A stretch of DNA of 50,997 nt, taken from the NCBI GenBank assembly GCA_023409975.1, contig JAEYQO010000035.1, positions 1 through 50,997 of the forward strand. Direction: 5' to 3'. Origin of the DNA: Bacteroidota bacterium. GTDB lineage: Bacteria; Bacteroidota; Bacteroidia; Chitinophagales; Chitinophagaceae. The notes beneath the pieces are model-generated. The model was not told the DNA's origin. It ran no database searches and saw nothing but the letters and a program-made list of their open reading frames with translations. A program made the position numbers and the translations under genes. Of this stretch, positions 16,766-26,281 are shown piece by piece (the first letter of the stretch is position 1; each line of letters starts with the position of its first letter).

Positions 16766-16782
16766 CCCCCAAATCATCAATA

Positions 16783-17163
16783 ATGAATTTTCCAGGTAAT
16801 CTCAGGTACACAAAAGATCATGAGTGGGTTCTGTTGGAAGGCAACACCGCTACTATCGGCATCACTGATTTCGCACAGCGGGAGCTGGGTGATATCGTAT
16901 TTGTTGACGTCAACACAGCAGGTCAGTCGCTGCAGGCGAACGAAATCTTCGGTACCGTGGAAGCTGTGAAAACCGTATCTGATCTTTACCTGCCGGTTGC
17001 TGGTACGATCAACGAGGTGAACGCTGACCTGGAAGGGGCACCAGAGTCCGTAAACCAGGATCCTTATGGCGCGGGCTGGATGATCAAAATGACCGTTGAC
17101 AATCCCGCCGATGTAGATCAGCTCATGGATGCTGATGCATACAAGCAAATGGTAGGCGAATAG
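16783..17163 (+). CDS. gcvH: Glycine cleavage system H protein
   Basis: 126 residues, the standard length. The lipoyl attachment motif is GTVEAVKTVSDLYLPVAG, with the modified Lys at about residue 63; KDHEWV near the start and GAGWMIKM near residue 100 are also typical. As the mobile lipoyl carrier it shuttles the aminomethyl group between P, T and L proteins in the cytoplasm; those genes are not in the window. The downstream VanZ-like gene starts one base after its stop, so the two are translationally linked, a pairing I would call conserved neighbourhood rather than shared function. Confidence 0.96.
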   Translation: MNFPGNLRYTKDHEWVLLEGNTATIGITDFAQRELGDIVFVDVNTAGQSLQANEIFGTVEAVKTVSDLYLPVAGTINEVNADLEGAPESVNQDPYGAGWMIKMTVDNPADVDQLMDADAYKQMVGE

Positions 17164-17164
17164 G

Positions 17165-17554
17165 ATGGGTCTGGTTTCTTCCGAAACAACGAAACTTCGA
17201 ATATGGGCAAGGTGGGGAGCAATACTCTGGACCTTGCTCATTTTCATTTTATGCCTCTGGCCCGGTGAGGAGCTTCCCAGGGTTCAGGTGCCGCTTGCCG
17301 ACAAATGGGCACATTTCATAGTATTCGGTGTGTTCGCCCTGCTTTGGCTGGGATCCTTTCATCCTCCAAAGCGAAAACACTATTTTTCCATCATTCTGAT
17401 TGCCGCCTTTGCGGGCTGGCTGATCGAATGGCTACAGGGGGCCTTCCCGACCCTCAACCGCAGTGAAGATCAGCTCGATACACTCGCAGACGCCATCGGT
17501 GGCATCCTCGGTGCCCTCATCTATTGGTTGGTATCTCTCATGAAACGCGGGTAG
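17165..17554 (+). CDS. VanZ-like membrane protein
   Basis: 129 residues, four hydrophobic segments (about 15-32, 48-65, 75-93, 105-123). The VanZ family signature is visible as LCLWPGEELP...DKWAHFIVFGVFALLW (about 29-63) and a later IEWLQGAFPTLNRSEDQLDTLADAIGG split around the polar loop (about 94-118). VanZ-like proteins are small inner-membrane proteins of unproven biochemical role, named after a teicoplanin-resistance accessory gene; resistance should not be inferred here. Starts one base after gcvH. Confidence 0.88.
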   Translation: MGLVSSETTKLRIWARWGAILWTLLIFILCLWPGEELPRVQVPLADKWAHFIVFGVFALLWLGSFHPPKRKHYFSIILIAAFAGWLIEWLQGAFPTLNRSEDQLDTLADAIGGILGALIYWLVSLMKRG

Positions 17555-17693
17555 TTGGGGATTCACGCAGGCCGACTCGTGCGCCGAACCGAGACCGGCC
17601 AATCACTACGTCCTTCCAGAGCTATCGAGTGGTAACTGCCCCGGCTAATGACAGAATTCGTGTTCCGCCCAGGTCGTTTTTAGCCATACCGTA

Positions 17694-17739
17694 CTATCGA
17701 CTAACTAACGACTCGCCACAAATGACTAACTACTGAATC
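17694..17739 (-). repeat. 7-bp tandem array upstream of the first giant T9SS gene
   Basis: In-register plus-strand units CGACTAA, CTAACGA, CTCGCCA, CAAATGA, CTAACTA, CTGAATC (17698-17739), preceded by CTAT. The G/T-rich strand again points left. The rest of the 17555-17802 spacer has no gene; its left edge has only one GTTGGGG-like unit just after the VanZ stop codon TAG. Confidence 0.7.
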
Positions 17740-17802
17740 CACCAACCTTCCCACATTTTTTACTGTCATATAGAATTTATACTTTAGTCCTCTTATTAAA
17801 AT

Positions 17803-20800
17803 ATGCACCCATTTATGAACAAGAATGCTACTTTGTTCATCGGAAAACCCAGCATAAAAAGTTTCTTCCGAAAACTTGCCCTTTCAGTCGTTCTCCTAAC
17901 CGGAGCAGGAGGTACTGTCGAAGCACAGTACTGTATTCCAAGCTGGTTTACAGGGTGTTCTTCCAATGACGATCTGAACAGCTTTTCGCTGACGGGTCAG
18001 GGGGCCTCTACCATCAGCGATCTGAACACCGGGTGTGGTCCGCTCAACGGCTATGAAGATAAAACCACCACCATTCCACCAGTGGATCTGATGCAGGGTG
18101 GAACTTATACCGGGACAGCTACGACCAATTTCGGTTCTGATGAGTATCTGCAGATCTGGATCGATCTGGACAGTAACATGGTTTTCGATCCATCTGAGGC
18201 AGTGATGCCGGTTTATGGCCCATTCGGATTGTCCAACCCGGCTAATTTCAGTATTTCCCTTCCGATCACAGCTCCTGTAGGATTGAGGCGGATGCGTGCT
18301 ATGGTGGTTTACAACCAGTGGATGAGTATAGACCCCTGTGGCGGTTACAGCTTCGGCGAGGTGCATGACTACATGGTGAACATCCTGCCGGCACCCCCCT
18401 GTTCGGGCACACCGGCCATCACAGCTATCAGCCCTGCTGGTCCGGTGGTCTCCTGTGCAGGTGCCACACAGACGATCTCCATCACAGTTCCTATCGCCAG
18501 CGGTTATTCCTTCCAGTGGCAGCAATCTGTAAATGGCGGTGTGACCTGGACCAACGTAGGCACCAACAGCACATCTTATACATTTTCCGTTACGGGCAAC
18601 GCGGATTACAGGGTTTACGTAACCTGCAATGCCAGTAACCTGAGCGATACCAGCGCGGTCGTGACGGTTACTGCTACGCCGCCGACCTATGCGGCTCTTC
18701 CCTATTTCCAGGATTTTGAAAGCTGGACCAACTATTGCTCAACCTCTGATATTCCGGATGGTGCAGGCACTAACTGGACGAACAGCCCTTCAACCGGGGA
18801 TAGTTCCTGGCGTCGTGATGACCAGGGTGCTACGGCCAACTGGTCTGCAACCTGGGGTACCTACTTTCCTTCTTCCATCTCAGGCATTCATAGTGCACGT
18901 TTCCCTTCAGTGACTCAGCCTTCATCCCGGGGTAATCTCGATTTGTATCTCGATGCCAGTCAGCAAACCGGAAACAAAGCCTTATACTTCTATTTTATTA
19001 ATGACAATACCTTCGGAGGAGGCGATAGCCTCACCATCTGGCTGTCCGATAACGGAGGCTCCAGCTTCTCTCAGATCGGCAGCTTCGATTCTGCATTCGC
19101 CTGGAAAAAACGGTATGTAGACGTACCCTCGAACTCAGCACAAACCATTATCAGGTTCCAGGGGAAAGTGATCAACTGGGACGGAAGCGATATCGGTCTG
19201 GACAGCGTTTATGTGGCACAGCCTTGTACAGGTACTCCGTTAGCGGGCACCCTGAACCCTGCCGGTCCTGTCAGCGGTTGTCCGGGTAATTCCTATACGC
19301 TGGAGTCCATCGGCGGCAGCATGGCGGGTAATCTTGGTTACCAATGGCAGCAGAGCATCGATAATGGAAGTTCCTGGACCAATGTTCCGGGAGGTGATTT
19401 CCTGTACACTACGCCGGCGCTGTATGACACAACGTTATTCCGCCTGATCGTTACCTGTAATGGCTCCGGCCTGGCAGACACCACCGACCCTGTAGTATTC
19501 AATATTTCCTCACCGCTCTATGCCTCGCTTCCCTATATCCAGGATTTTGAAGGCTGGCAGAGCTTCTGCGACGTTTCGGACGTTCCTTCCCTGAACTGGT
19601 TGAATAAACCAGAAACAGGAGATCTTTCCTGGAGAAGGGATGACGAGGGCGCCACCGCCAACTGGATCAATCCGGCTGGTGGTATGTACAGTACGCCTTC
19701 TTTCACCGGAAATCACTCCGCGCGCTTCCATACCTGGTTCGCCAACTGGAGTAGCTGGGGCGACCTGGATCTGTTTATCGACTGTAGCATACCTGGCACC
19801 AAAGAACTTCAGTTTCACCATATCAACGAATCGGGTTCTGACGAGATACAGATCTGGTTATCTACAGACGGGGGTGCCACATTCAGTCAGCTCCAATCCT
19901 GGACCACGGCGGTTACCTGGACCCTGCGCTCTCTGCCGATCGTTTCTAACTCAGCACAAACAGTCATCCGCTTCAGAGCGGTATCTGATTTCTCTGATGA
20001 TATTGGAATAGACAATGTAAAAGTCCTCATGCCCTGTGCGGGCACACCCGATGCCGGCAGCATTGACTCCCTCGTAGCCTGTTCCGGTCAGGACTTTAAT
20101 CTGACCACCACGGGAACCACCCTTGCAGGAGGTATTACCTATCAATGGCAGGAATCACCCAATGGTGCAACCTTCACGGATATTCCCGGGGCCAACCAGA
20201 GTTCCTATGTGGGAAATATTACAAGTCCCACCTGGTATCGCCTGATCGTTAACTGTACCAACTCCGGCGTGGCCGATACCACAAATGCTTTGCTGGTACA
20301 ACTGGGCGATTTCTACTTCTGCTATTGTCATTCTGCAGCTCAGGGCACAGCGGGGTCTGACATCGGTAATGTACTGATCAGGCGCCAGCCGAGCAATACT
20401 ATTGTTCTGAACAATGGGGTTGCCACACCGCTGACCAACAACCCTGCTGCTGATAAGGCAAGCACCAACTTTACCCTGTTGCCTCCTACGGATCTGTATC
20501 TCGATTCTGTTTACAGATTTACCGTCACGCAGATCACTTCCGGGCCGTATGAGCCTGCAGTGGTAGCGATTTACATGGATCTGGACACTAACGGAGTGTT
20601 CCATCCAACCAATGAGAAGATCATGCAACGCAGCACAAGCTTAAATACACAGACGGCGACTGATACCTTCAGGATTCCGGCCAATGCACCGATCGGGATC
20701 ACAGGCATGCGTGTTGTTCTGGTAGAAGGTGCTTTTGCCTTCCCTGACCCATGCCTTTCCTATAATGTGGGTGAGACAGAGGATTACCTTGTGTACATCA

Positions 20801-21885
20801 ACTATCCACCTTGCGATGGGGCAACCAATCCGGGCGTGGCCAGAATTTCAGACACCCTGCTTTGCCCTGGTTTCCCCTTCACCCTGACAGATACCACGCA
20901 TGAGAAATTCCGGTCACAGATGACCTGGAACTGGCAGGAGTCAACAGACGGAATTATCTGGACCGATATCCCGGGAACTGATTCAATGGATGTGGTGAAC
21001 ATGATCTCAGGTACCGTGAAAACCTGGTATCGTCTGGCGATGCATTGCGGAGCCACTTCGACTTCCACCTACTCACTGCCGGTGTACCTGAACATCAAAG
21101 CGCCGTATGAATGTTATTGCGAGAGCTTTGCGAACGGCGGTTCCAGCGATATGACCGATGTGGGAGCGTTCACGATCGGTAACTATATATTCAATGCGGG
21201 AGGACCGCCATTGAATAACCCTGTGGCTGTCAAAGCCCATACAGGATATCCCGGACCGGTGATCACCCTGTACACCGACAGCACCTACCAGCTCTCGCTC
21301 TATCAGATCATGAGAGATGGCAACCACCAGGACGCCAAAGTGACCCTGTTCATTGACTTCAATAACAACTTTGTTTACGATACGCCGGAGGAAAGAGTCT
21401 GGACAGCCTACACTAATTCGACAGACATATTTATTAATGGAACCGTTGATATTCCAAATACAGCCGTGACCAATATTGCTACCGGCATGCGTCTGATCAT
21501 CAATAATGATACAGGTCCGAACGTACCTTCAGACGAGGCTTGTGGTCCCTACTTCTCTGGTGAGACAGAGGACTTTGCGGTGAAGATCATGCCTAAGGGT
21601 AGCATGAGTGTTCCGGGGGTGAATACGGGTCAGTTCAGTTTCGAGCTATATCCGAACCCTTCTACAGGACTGGTGAGCGTGAACCTTTCCTCCTGGAAAG
21701 CTAACGAGACGGCGACCCTGAGCGTCTATACTATGACAGGTCAACTTGTACACCAGCAGGAAATGAAGACCATCAAGGGTCAGACCCAGGCTACGATGGA
21801 CCTGACAGGTTGGAGCCGGGGAGTCTATCTTGTTGAACTCAGGGCTGAAGGGCAGAAGCAGGTGAAGAAGCTGAGTTTGCAGTAA
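17803..21885 (+). CDS. Giant T9SS type A secreted protein with GEVED and jelly-roll-like domains (paralog 1)
   Basis: 1360 residues; a second ATG (17815, MNKNATLF) may be the true start. Signal peptide ends at ...GGTVEA/QYC near residue 44. Order: GEVED domain with FGEVHDYMVNI (about 60-195); Ig-like segment with FQWQQS (about 200-295); jelly-roll-like domain opening YFQDFESW (about 300-470); Ig-like; second jelly-roll opening YIQDFEGW (about 577-745); Ig-like; GEVED with VGETEDYLVYI (about 835-1000); Ig-like; GEVED with SGETEDFAVKI (about 1100-1262); type A sorting domain LYPNPSTG to the end. Acidic DLDSN / DFNNN motifs in GEVED units suggest Ca binding. Predicted surface adhesin or matrix protein; no enzyme site seen. 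Followed by a close paralog. Confidence 0.88.
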   Translation: MHPFMNKNATLFIGKPSIKSFFRKLALSVVLLTGAGGTVEAQYCIPSWFTGCSSNDDLNSFSLTGQGASTISDLNTGCGPLNGYEDKTTTIPPVDLMQGGTYTGTATTNFGSDEYLQIWIDLDSNMVFDPSEAVMPVYGPFGLSNPANFSISLPITAPVGLRRMRAMVVYNQWMSIDPCGGYSFGEVHDYMVNILPAPPCSGTPAITAISPAGPVVSCAGATQTISITVPIASGYSFQWQQSVNGGVTWTNVGTNSTSYTFSVTGNADYRVYVTCNASNLSDTSAVVTVTATPPTYAALPYFQDFESWTNYCSTSDIPDGAGTNWTNSPSTGDSSWRRDDQGATANWSATWGTYFPSSISGIHSARFPSVTQPSSRGNLDLYLDASQQTGNKALYFYFINDNTFGGGDSLTIWLSDNGGSSFSQIGSFDSAFAWKKRYVDVPSNSAQTIIRFQGKVINWDGSDIGLDSVYVAQPCTGTPLAGTLNPAGPVSGCPGNSYTLESIGGSMAGNLGYQWQQSIDNGSSWTNVPGGDFLYTTPALYDTTLFRLIVTCNGSGLADTTDPVVFNISSPLYASLPYIQDFEGWQSFCDVSDVPSLNWLNKPETGDLSWRRDDEGATANWINPAGGMYSTPSFTGNHSARFHTWFANWSSWGDLDLFIDCSIPGTKELQFHHINESGSDEIQIWLSTDGGATFSQLQSWTTAVTWTLRSLPIVSNSAQTVIRFRAVSDFSDDIGIDNVKVLMPCAGTPDAGSIDSLVACSGQDFNLTTTGTTLAGGITYQWQESPNGATFTDIPGANQSSYVGNITSPTWYRLIVNCTNSGVADTTNALLVQLGDFYFCYCHSAAQGTAGSDIGNVLIRRQPSNTIVLNNGVATPLTNNPAADKASTNFTLLPPTDLYLDSVYRFTVTQITSGPYEPAVVAIYMDLDTNGVFHPTNEKIMQRSTSLNTQTATDTFRIPANAPIGITGMRVVLVEGAFAFPDPCLSYNVGETEDYLVYINYPPCDGATNPGVARISDTLLCPGFPFTLTDTTHEKFRSQMTWNWQESTDGIIWTDIPGTDSMDVVNMISGTVKTWYRLAMHCGATSTSTYSLPVYLNIKAPYECYCESFANGGSSDMTDVGAFTIGNYIFNAGGPPLNNPVAVKAHTGYPGPVITLYTDSTYQLSLYQIMRDGNHQDAKVTLFIDFNNNFVYDTPEERVWTAYTNSTDIFINGTVDIPNTAVTNIATGMRLIINNDTGPNVPSDEACGPYFSGETEDFAVKIMPKGSMSVPGVNTGQFSFELYPNPSTGLVSVNLSSWKANETATLSVYTMTGQLVHQQEMKTIKGQTQATMDLTGWSRGVYLVELRAEGQKQVKKLSLQ

Positions 21886-22001
21886 AACGTTGAATATTTG
21901 TTAAGAAAAACAAATAAACTTCTTAATTTAAGGGCTTCAAAAGCAGGAATACCCTGCCTTTGAAGTTCGTATTTAAAAACCACGACAGTAAAATTCCGGA
22001 T

Positions 22002-25000
22002 ATGAGGAACAATTGTACCTATAAGAATTTTAGCAGGCAATTACTGGGACTGATCATCCTTGTGTTTGCATTTAGTTTTAATGCATCGGCACAGAACCTT
22101 GTTTTGGCCGCAAATGGTGGTGGTGCTGACCATGGCTGTGTAACGACTGTAGGTCAGGGACAATGGGGACCAGATGTCTATATTGATGGGATAATTGCAC
22201 CTTATGGAACAACTGATCCGAATCTGCAAAACTTTGCTTTTGTAGGTAGTGGCGGTTGTATCAAATTGTATAAGATATCGCCAGTACCGACGCCTCCAGG
22301 CCCTATTTTTTTCGATTTCAATAAGATTGTGATTTATAAGGACACTCGTCCGATGACTACAGGGGCTATCTCCTATTATGATAATAACACTCAAAATTAT
22401 CAGCTCATTCATAACTATAATAACTGGACAAATAATGAGGTTGATTCGATTATCTTCGCCCAGAGCTATAATACGGATACGATTCTGATCTCAAATATCC
22501 TGGGTCCTCAACATAACCCGTCCTTCAGGGAAATACAGGTTTATAATTTAGCTCAATGTAGCGGGACACCAGCTGTTACTGTAGTTCCAGCTGCTGGGTT
22601 TATTGCTTGCTTCGGGTCGGTAGTTAATCTAAACGCCAGTACTGCAACAGTAAGCGCTGGTCATGGCTATCAGTGGCAAAGAAACATAGGTGGCACAGGC
22701 TGGGTTAATGTTCCTGGTGGCAACAGCTACGGCTACAGCTTTACTGCCACGTATTCTGCAGAGTACAGAGTTGTAGATACCTGTTTGAATAGCAATCAGT
22801 TCACAGCGAGTCCACCAATTGCAGTAACGGTAAACCCGCCAGCCTATGCAACGGTTCCTTATACTCAGAGTTTCGACAACTGGCAGAACGGTTGCGCAAC
22901 CGCCCCATATGCCAATGCAGTACCTGGACTTCCTTGGGTAAATACACCGATTGGTGGCAATAACTCCTGGCGTAGGCAAAATCAGGGGGCAGACGCGTTG
23001 TGGAACTCACCTAACAACGGGATGATTACACCTTGGGCGGGAGCATTAACTGGTGCCGCGCGTTTTCACACAGCTAACGTAATTCCATTCACACCTGGCC
23101 ACCTGGATCTGTTTGTTAATGCCGGCTCTTTAACGGGAAATAAAGCAATTTATTTTGGCTACCTGAACACCGCACTGCCTGGAGGAGATTCGCTCATTGT
23201 GTCGCTATCAACTGATAGTGGTGCTACCTGGACCAGACTTGGCGCCTTCGATACTTCTGGGATCTGGAGAATGAAGACTGTGCCTTTGAACACCAACGCA
23301 AACCCTGCAATCGTCCGCTTTACAGCAACGAAGTACAATAGTACGGATGGATCCGATATAGGAATTGACAGTTTGAGTATCGTCGGTCCTTGTTCAGGAA
23401 CGCCAACAGCAGGCACTATTCCGATTACATCACCGCAGACAGCTTGCGCTGGTTCAGTATTCGGCTTGTTTCCTTCGGGTGCTACAATGGCTGGAAACCT
23501 TATTTATGAATGGGAACAATCCTCAGACGGTTCCACCTGGAGTCCTGTGCCAATTAACGCAGGAAATGGAGCCAATAATTTGAATTTTGTTACACCTCCA
23601 CTATATGATACGGTACATTACCGGCTGAAAGTGCAGTGCGGAACAACAGGAACTCCGGTTTATTCAAATGCCGTTGAATTCAGAGTAGTGGCACCACAAT
23701 ACGCATCTATCCCATTTCTGGAAAGTTTTGAGACCTGGACGAATAGGTGCGGCACGAACGATGTTCCAGTAGATGCTAATAACAATATTTACTGGGCTAA
23801 CAGTCCTGCAACAGGAAATAATTCCTGGAGGAGAAATGATCAGGGTAATAATGCAAACTGGACTAATCCAAACACTGGACAATATTGGGGACCGAATACA
23901 CCCCAGGCCGTGCATCTTAACCGGGCGGCCCGTTTCCATACCAGCTATACCTTCACCGGAATGGTTGGAAATATGGATCTCCTGGCAGATTTCAGCACAC
24001 ATCTTGGGCCGAAAGAAGTGAAGTTCCATCTCATCAATCCGACAGGAAATGACTCCCTTCGTGTTTTCTATTCTGATAACGGAGGCGGAAGTTTCACAAA
24101 AGTAGCAGCATATGGTGCCACTGGAGGTTGGAATGCCTATTCTGTAACAGTTCCTTCAGATGCTCCCAATACGGTTGTCCGCTTTCAGGGAGTAGGAGAG
24201 TATGGCGTCAGCGGGACTGACATCGGCCTTGACAGCGTTCGCGTGATCCCTCCATGTGCCGGAGCACCGGTGGCAGGGACCATCACCTCGGCGAATCCAT
24301 GTCCGGGTGTGAATTTCTCCATCGAGGTACAGGGTACCAGCATCGCTGCAGGTCTTACCTATCAATGGCAGTCTTCTCCAAATGGTACCACCGGCTGGAC
24401 GAATATAACCTCAGCCACTACACCTTTCTACTCAACTAATATTAGTAGTAATACCTACTATAGAGTTGTCGTCACCTGTACCAATTCCGGTCAGGCTGAT
24501 ACCACTCCGGTACAACTCATCGCAGTAGCTAATTTCTGGGATTGTTATTGTGCTGGCGCCGCCCCGGTAAGCACCGGATCTGACATCGGTAACTTCACTG
24601 TCCAGACGATGCCTGCTCTCGCTACGCATTTTAGTAATGGTGTAGCAACACCACAAAACAACAACCCTGCTGCTACCGGAACGTATTCAGACTTCCGGAA
24701 TCCAAACAATCCGATCGTGATGTACCATGATAGCACCTACAGGCTGGTGGTAAGGCAGATCAACAGCGGCAACTTCGTTCCCGCAACTGTCGCCATCTGG
24801 ATCGATACCAACAAGAACGGCATCTTTGAGGTTACTGAAAGGATGATGGTGGAAGTAACCTCTAACAGCACGACGCCTGCTCAGCAGGTTTTGGATACCA
24901 TTACGATTCCGAACACCATTCCTGTTGGAATCACAGGTCTCAGGATACAGTTGGAGAATGGCGGAAATCCTTCACCAAGCCCCTGTGGTATACTTACCAA

Positions 25001-26126
25001 TCCGGGAGAGGTGGAAGATTATCTGGTGGAAATTCGCTACCCACCCTGCGACGGTCCGACCAATGCTGGTATCGCTTATGTCAGTGACTCACTCAGTTGC
25101 GTGGGCTATACGGTAATGGCCTTTGATACCTCACATGAGCGTTACCGCTCTGGCATCAACTGGGTCTGGGAATATTCACCCGACGGTAATAGCTGGGCTA
25201 CAGTGGCTGGCTCACAGATGAAGGATACGATCGAGCACGTGGTGACCGGTCCGGTGTACTTCCGCATGCGTATGATCTGTGCACGCAGCATTATCCACTA
25301 CGACACCACCTATTCGAATGTGGTAAGCGTGGCCATCAACCAACCCTGGGCTTGTTATTGCTTCAGTCAGTCTGATGGCGGTCTCTCCGATACTGCAGAT
25401 ATAGGTTACTTCGTACTGCATGGTCATCTCTATTCAGATACCACCCAGGTAGGTCCGCATCTGTGGAACTCTAAGGCCATTCGCAGACGTACGGATAAGA
25501 CCGGACTTCCTGTAACCAACCTGAAGGCAGATAGTACCTACTATTATACCATCTTCCATACACAGCCTAACGGCTTCCACGCAGATGGTAAAGTAACCAT
25601 CTTCATGGACTTCAATAATGACTACATGTACAGTGCTTCCGAAAGGATATTCACGGATGTTACGAATGCCGGAAACTTCGTCCTGACGGGTAGCATTACC
25701 ATTCCGCACAACGTAATCATTAACGTACGTACGGGTATGCGTGTAATCATTAACAACAACACCGGTCCGAATATTCCTTCCGACCTGGCCTGTGGTACCT
25801 ATACCTCCGGAGAGACGGAGGATTATGTGGTCATGTTTGTTGATCCGAACAGTGTCGACGAGATATCGAATATCAAGGGACTGTCCCTGTATCCGAATCC
25901 GACCGATGGTAGATTTAATGTAGTCTACACCTCACATCGTCCTGTAGAGAACGCGGTGATCACGGTATCCAATGTAACGGGTCATCGTATCCTGCAACAG
26001 CAGTATCAGAACACCGGTACTGAATTCATGACCGAGGTCGATCTGTCTCAGATGGCCAGGGGTGTGTACTTTGTGGAGCTTAGAGCGGACGACGAAAGAG
26101 TGATCAGAAGGGTAGTGGTGAAATAG
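22002..26126 (+). CDS. Giant T9SS type A secreted protein, tandem paralog with a different N-terminal domain (paralog 2)
   Basis: 1374 residues from the ATG at 22002 (MRNNCTYKNF); the frame opens earlier at a TTG (21960), but the signal peptide (LLGLIILVFAFSFNASA/QNL) follows the ATG at a normal distance. Residues 30-180 resemble a discoidin-like sandwich (NKIVIYKD ... FREIQVYN) and replace the first GEVED domain of paralog 1. After that the order matches it: Ig-like, jelly-roll YTQSFDNW (about 288), Ig-like, jelly-roll FLESFETW (about 571), Ig-like, GEVED PGEVEDYLVEI (about 1001), Ig-like, GEVED SGETEDYVVMF (about 1268), sorting domain LYPNPTDG to the end. A repeat array starts right after its TAG stop. 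Confidence 0.88.
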   Translation: MRNNCTYKNFSRQLLGLIILVFAFSFNASAQNLVLAANGGGADHGCVTTVGQGQWGPDVYIDGIIAPYGTTDPNLQNFAFVGSGGCIKLYKISPVPTPPGPIFFDFNKIVIYKDTRPMTTGAISYYDNNTQNYQLIHNYNNWTNNEVDSIIFAQSYNTDTILISNILGPQHNPSFREIQVYNLAQCSGTPAVTVVPAAGFIACFGSVVNLNASTATVSAGHGYQWQRNIGGTGWVNVPGGNSYGYSFTATYSAEYRVVDTCLNSNQFTASPPIAVTVNPPAYATVPYTQSFDNWQNGCATAPYANAVPGLPWVNTPIGGNNSWRRQNQGADALWNSPNNGMITPWAGALTGAARFHTANVIPFTPGHLDLFVNAGSLTGNKAIYFGYLNTALPGGDSLIVSLSTDSGATWTRLGAFDTSGIWRMKTVPLNTNANPAIVRFTATKYNSTDGSDIGIDSLSIVGPCSGTPTAGTIPITSPQTACAGSVFGLFPSGATMAGNLIYEWEQSSDGSTWSPVPINAGNGANNLNFVTPPLYDTVHYRLKVQCGTTGTPVYSNAVEFRVVAPQYASIPFLESFETWTNRCGTNDVPVDANNNIYWANSPATGNNSWRRNDQGNNANWTNPNTGQYWGPNTPQAVHLNRAARFHTSYTFTGMVGNMDLLADFSTHLGPKEVKFHLINPTGNDSLRVFYSDNGGGSFTKVAAYGATGGWNAYSVTVPSDAPNTVVRFQGVGEYGVSGTDIGLDSVRVIPPCAGAPVAGTITSANPCPGVNFSIEVQGTSIAAGLTYQWQSSPNGTTGWTNITSATTPFYSTNISSNTYYRVVVTCTNSGQADTTPVQLIAVANFWDCYCAGAAPVSTGSDIGNFTVQTMPALATHFSNGVATPQNNNPAATGTYSDFRNPNNPIVMYHDSTYRLVVRQINSGNFVPATVAIWIDTNKNGIFEVTERMMVEVTSNSTTPAQQVLDTITIPNTIPVGITGLRIQLENGGNPSPSPCGILTNPGEVEDYLVEIRYPPCDGPTNAGIAYVSDSLSCVGYTVMAFDTSHERYRSGINWVWEYSPDGNSWATVAGSQMKDTIEHVVTGPVYFRMRMICARSIIHYDTTYSNVVSVAINQPWACYCFSQSDGGLSDTADIGYFVLHGHLYSDTTQVGPHLWNSKAIRRRTDKTGLPVTNLKADSTYYYTIFHTQPNGFHADGKVTIFMDFNNDYMYSASERIFTDVTNAGNFVLTGSITIPHNVIINVRTGMRVIINNNTGPNIPSDLACGTYTSGETEDYVVMFVDPNSVDEISNIKGLSLYPNPTDGRFNVVYTSHRPVENAVITVSNVTGHRILQQQYQNTGTEFMTEVDLSQMARGVYFVELRADDERVIRRVVVK

Positions 26127-26168
26127 GATAGTCGTTAGTCGATAGTCGCTAGTGGTTAGTCATTAGTT
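26127..26168 (+). repeat. 7-bp tandem array directly after the paralog 2 stop codon
   Basis: GATAGTC, GTTAGTC, GATAGTC, GCTAGTG, GTTAGTC, ATTAGTT, six units in register, starting at the base after the TAG stop (26124-26126). The G/T-rich strand points rightward into the spacer. Confidence 0.88.
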
Positions 26169-26196
26169 CCCTGGGGACTAAGGGACATATGTTTAC

Positions 26197-26226
26197 AAGG
26201 GCGCGGGAAACCGCGCCCTTTTTCAG
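26197..26226 (+). terminator. Rho-independent terminator after the giant T9SS gene
   Basis: Perfect 10-bp stem AAGGGCGCGG / CCGCGCCCTT (26197-26206, 26211-26220) closed by a GAAA tetraloop and followed by a T run to 26223. It lies within the repeat island, between two arrays. Confidence 0.92.
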
Positions 26227-26233
26227 TAGTATT

Positions 26234-26275
26234 CAGATGACAGATGACGGATGACAGATGACAGATGTCAGAGAA
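26234..26275 (+). repeat. 7-bp tandem array, six units
   Basis: CAGATGA twice, CGGATGA, CAGATGA, CAGATGT, CAGAGAA in register; same unit type as CAGATGT at 16284. Confidence 0.88.
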
Positions 26276-26281
26276 GAAGTA

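Larger units (their letters stand above)
16206..16782. other. Gene-free spacer (repeat island) between the ABC gene and gcvH
   Basis: About 580 bases with no credible gene. Contents in order: the motif TTACCGACAGTCCC (16208-16221) also found twice at 26353 and 26521; a segment CCTTCGCTAAACC shared with 26414; a 7-bp array at 16284-16332; an 11-bp array at 16499-16619; an inverted copy of the 26563-26632 core at 16630-16700; an inward-facing 7-bp array at 16705-16732; and the gcvH promoter region. Short frames on both strands across 16301-16688 are translations of the 11-bp repeats. Confidence 0.65.

Noticed and set aside
17165..17554. Glycopeptide resistance suggested by the VanZ-like gene
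   Set aside because: VanZ-like proteins are common in bacteria without van clusters; no vanHAX-type ligase or dehydrogenase genes are present.
17896..18525. Long antisense frame in the first giant T9SS gene
   Set aside because: The sense strand codes for recognisable GEVED and signal peptide sequence; the antisense product is His/Arg/Cys-rich with no domain.
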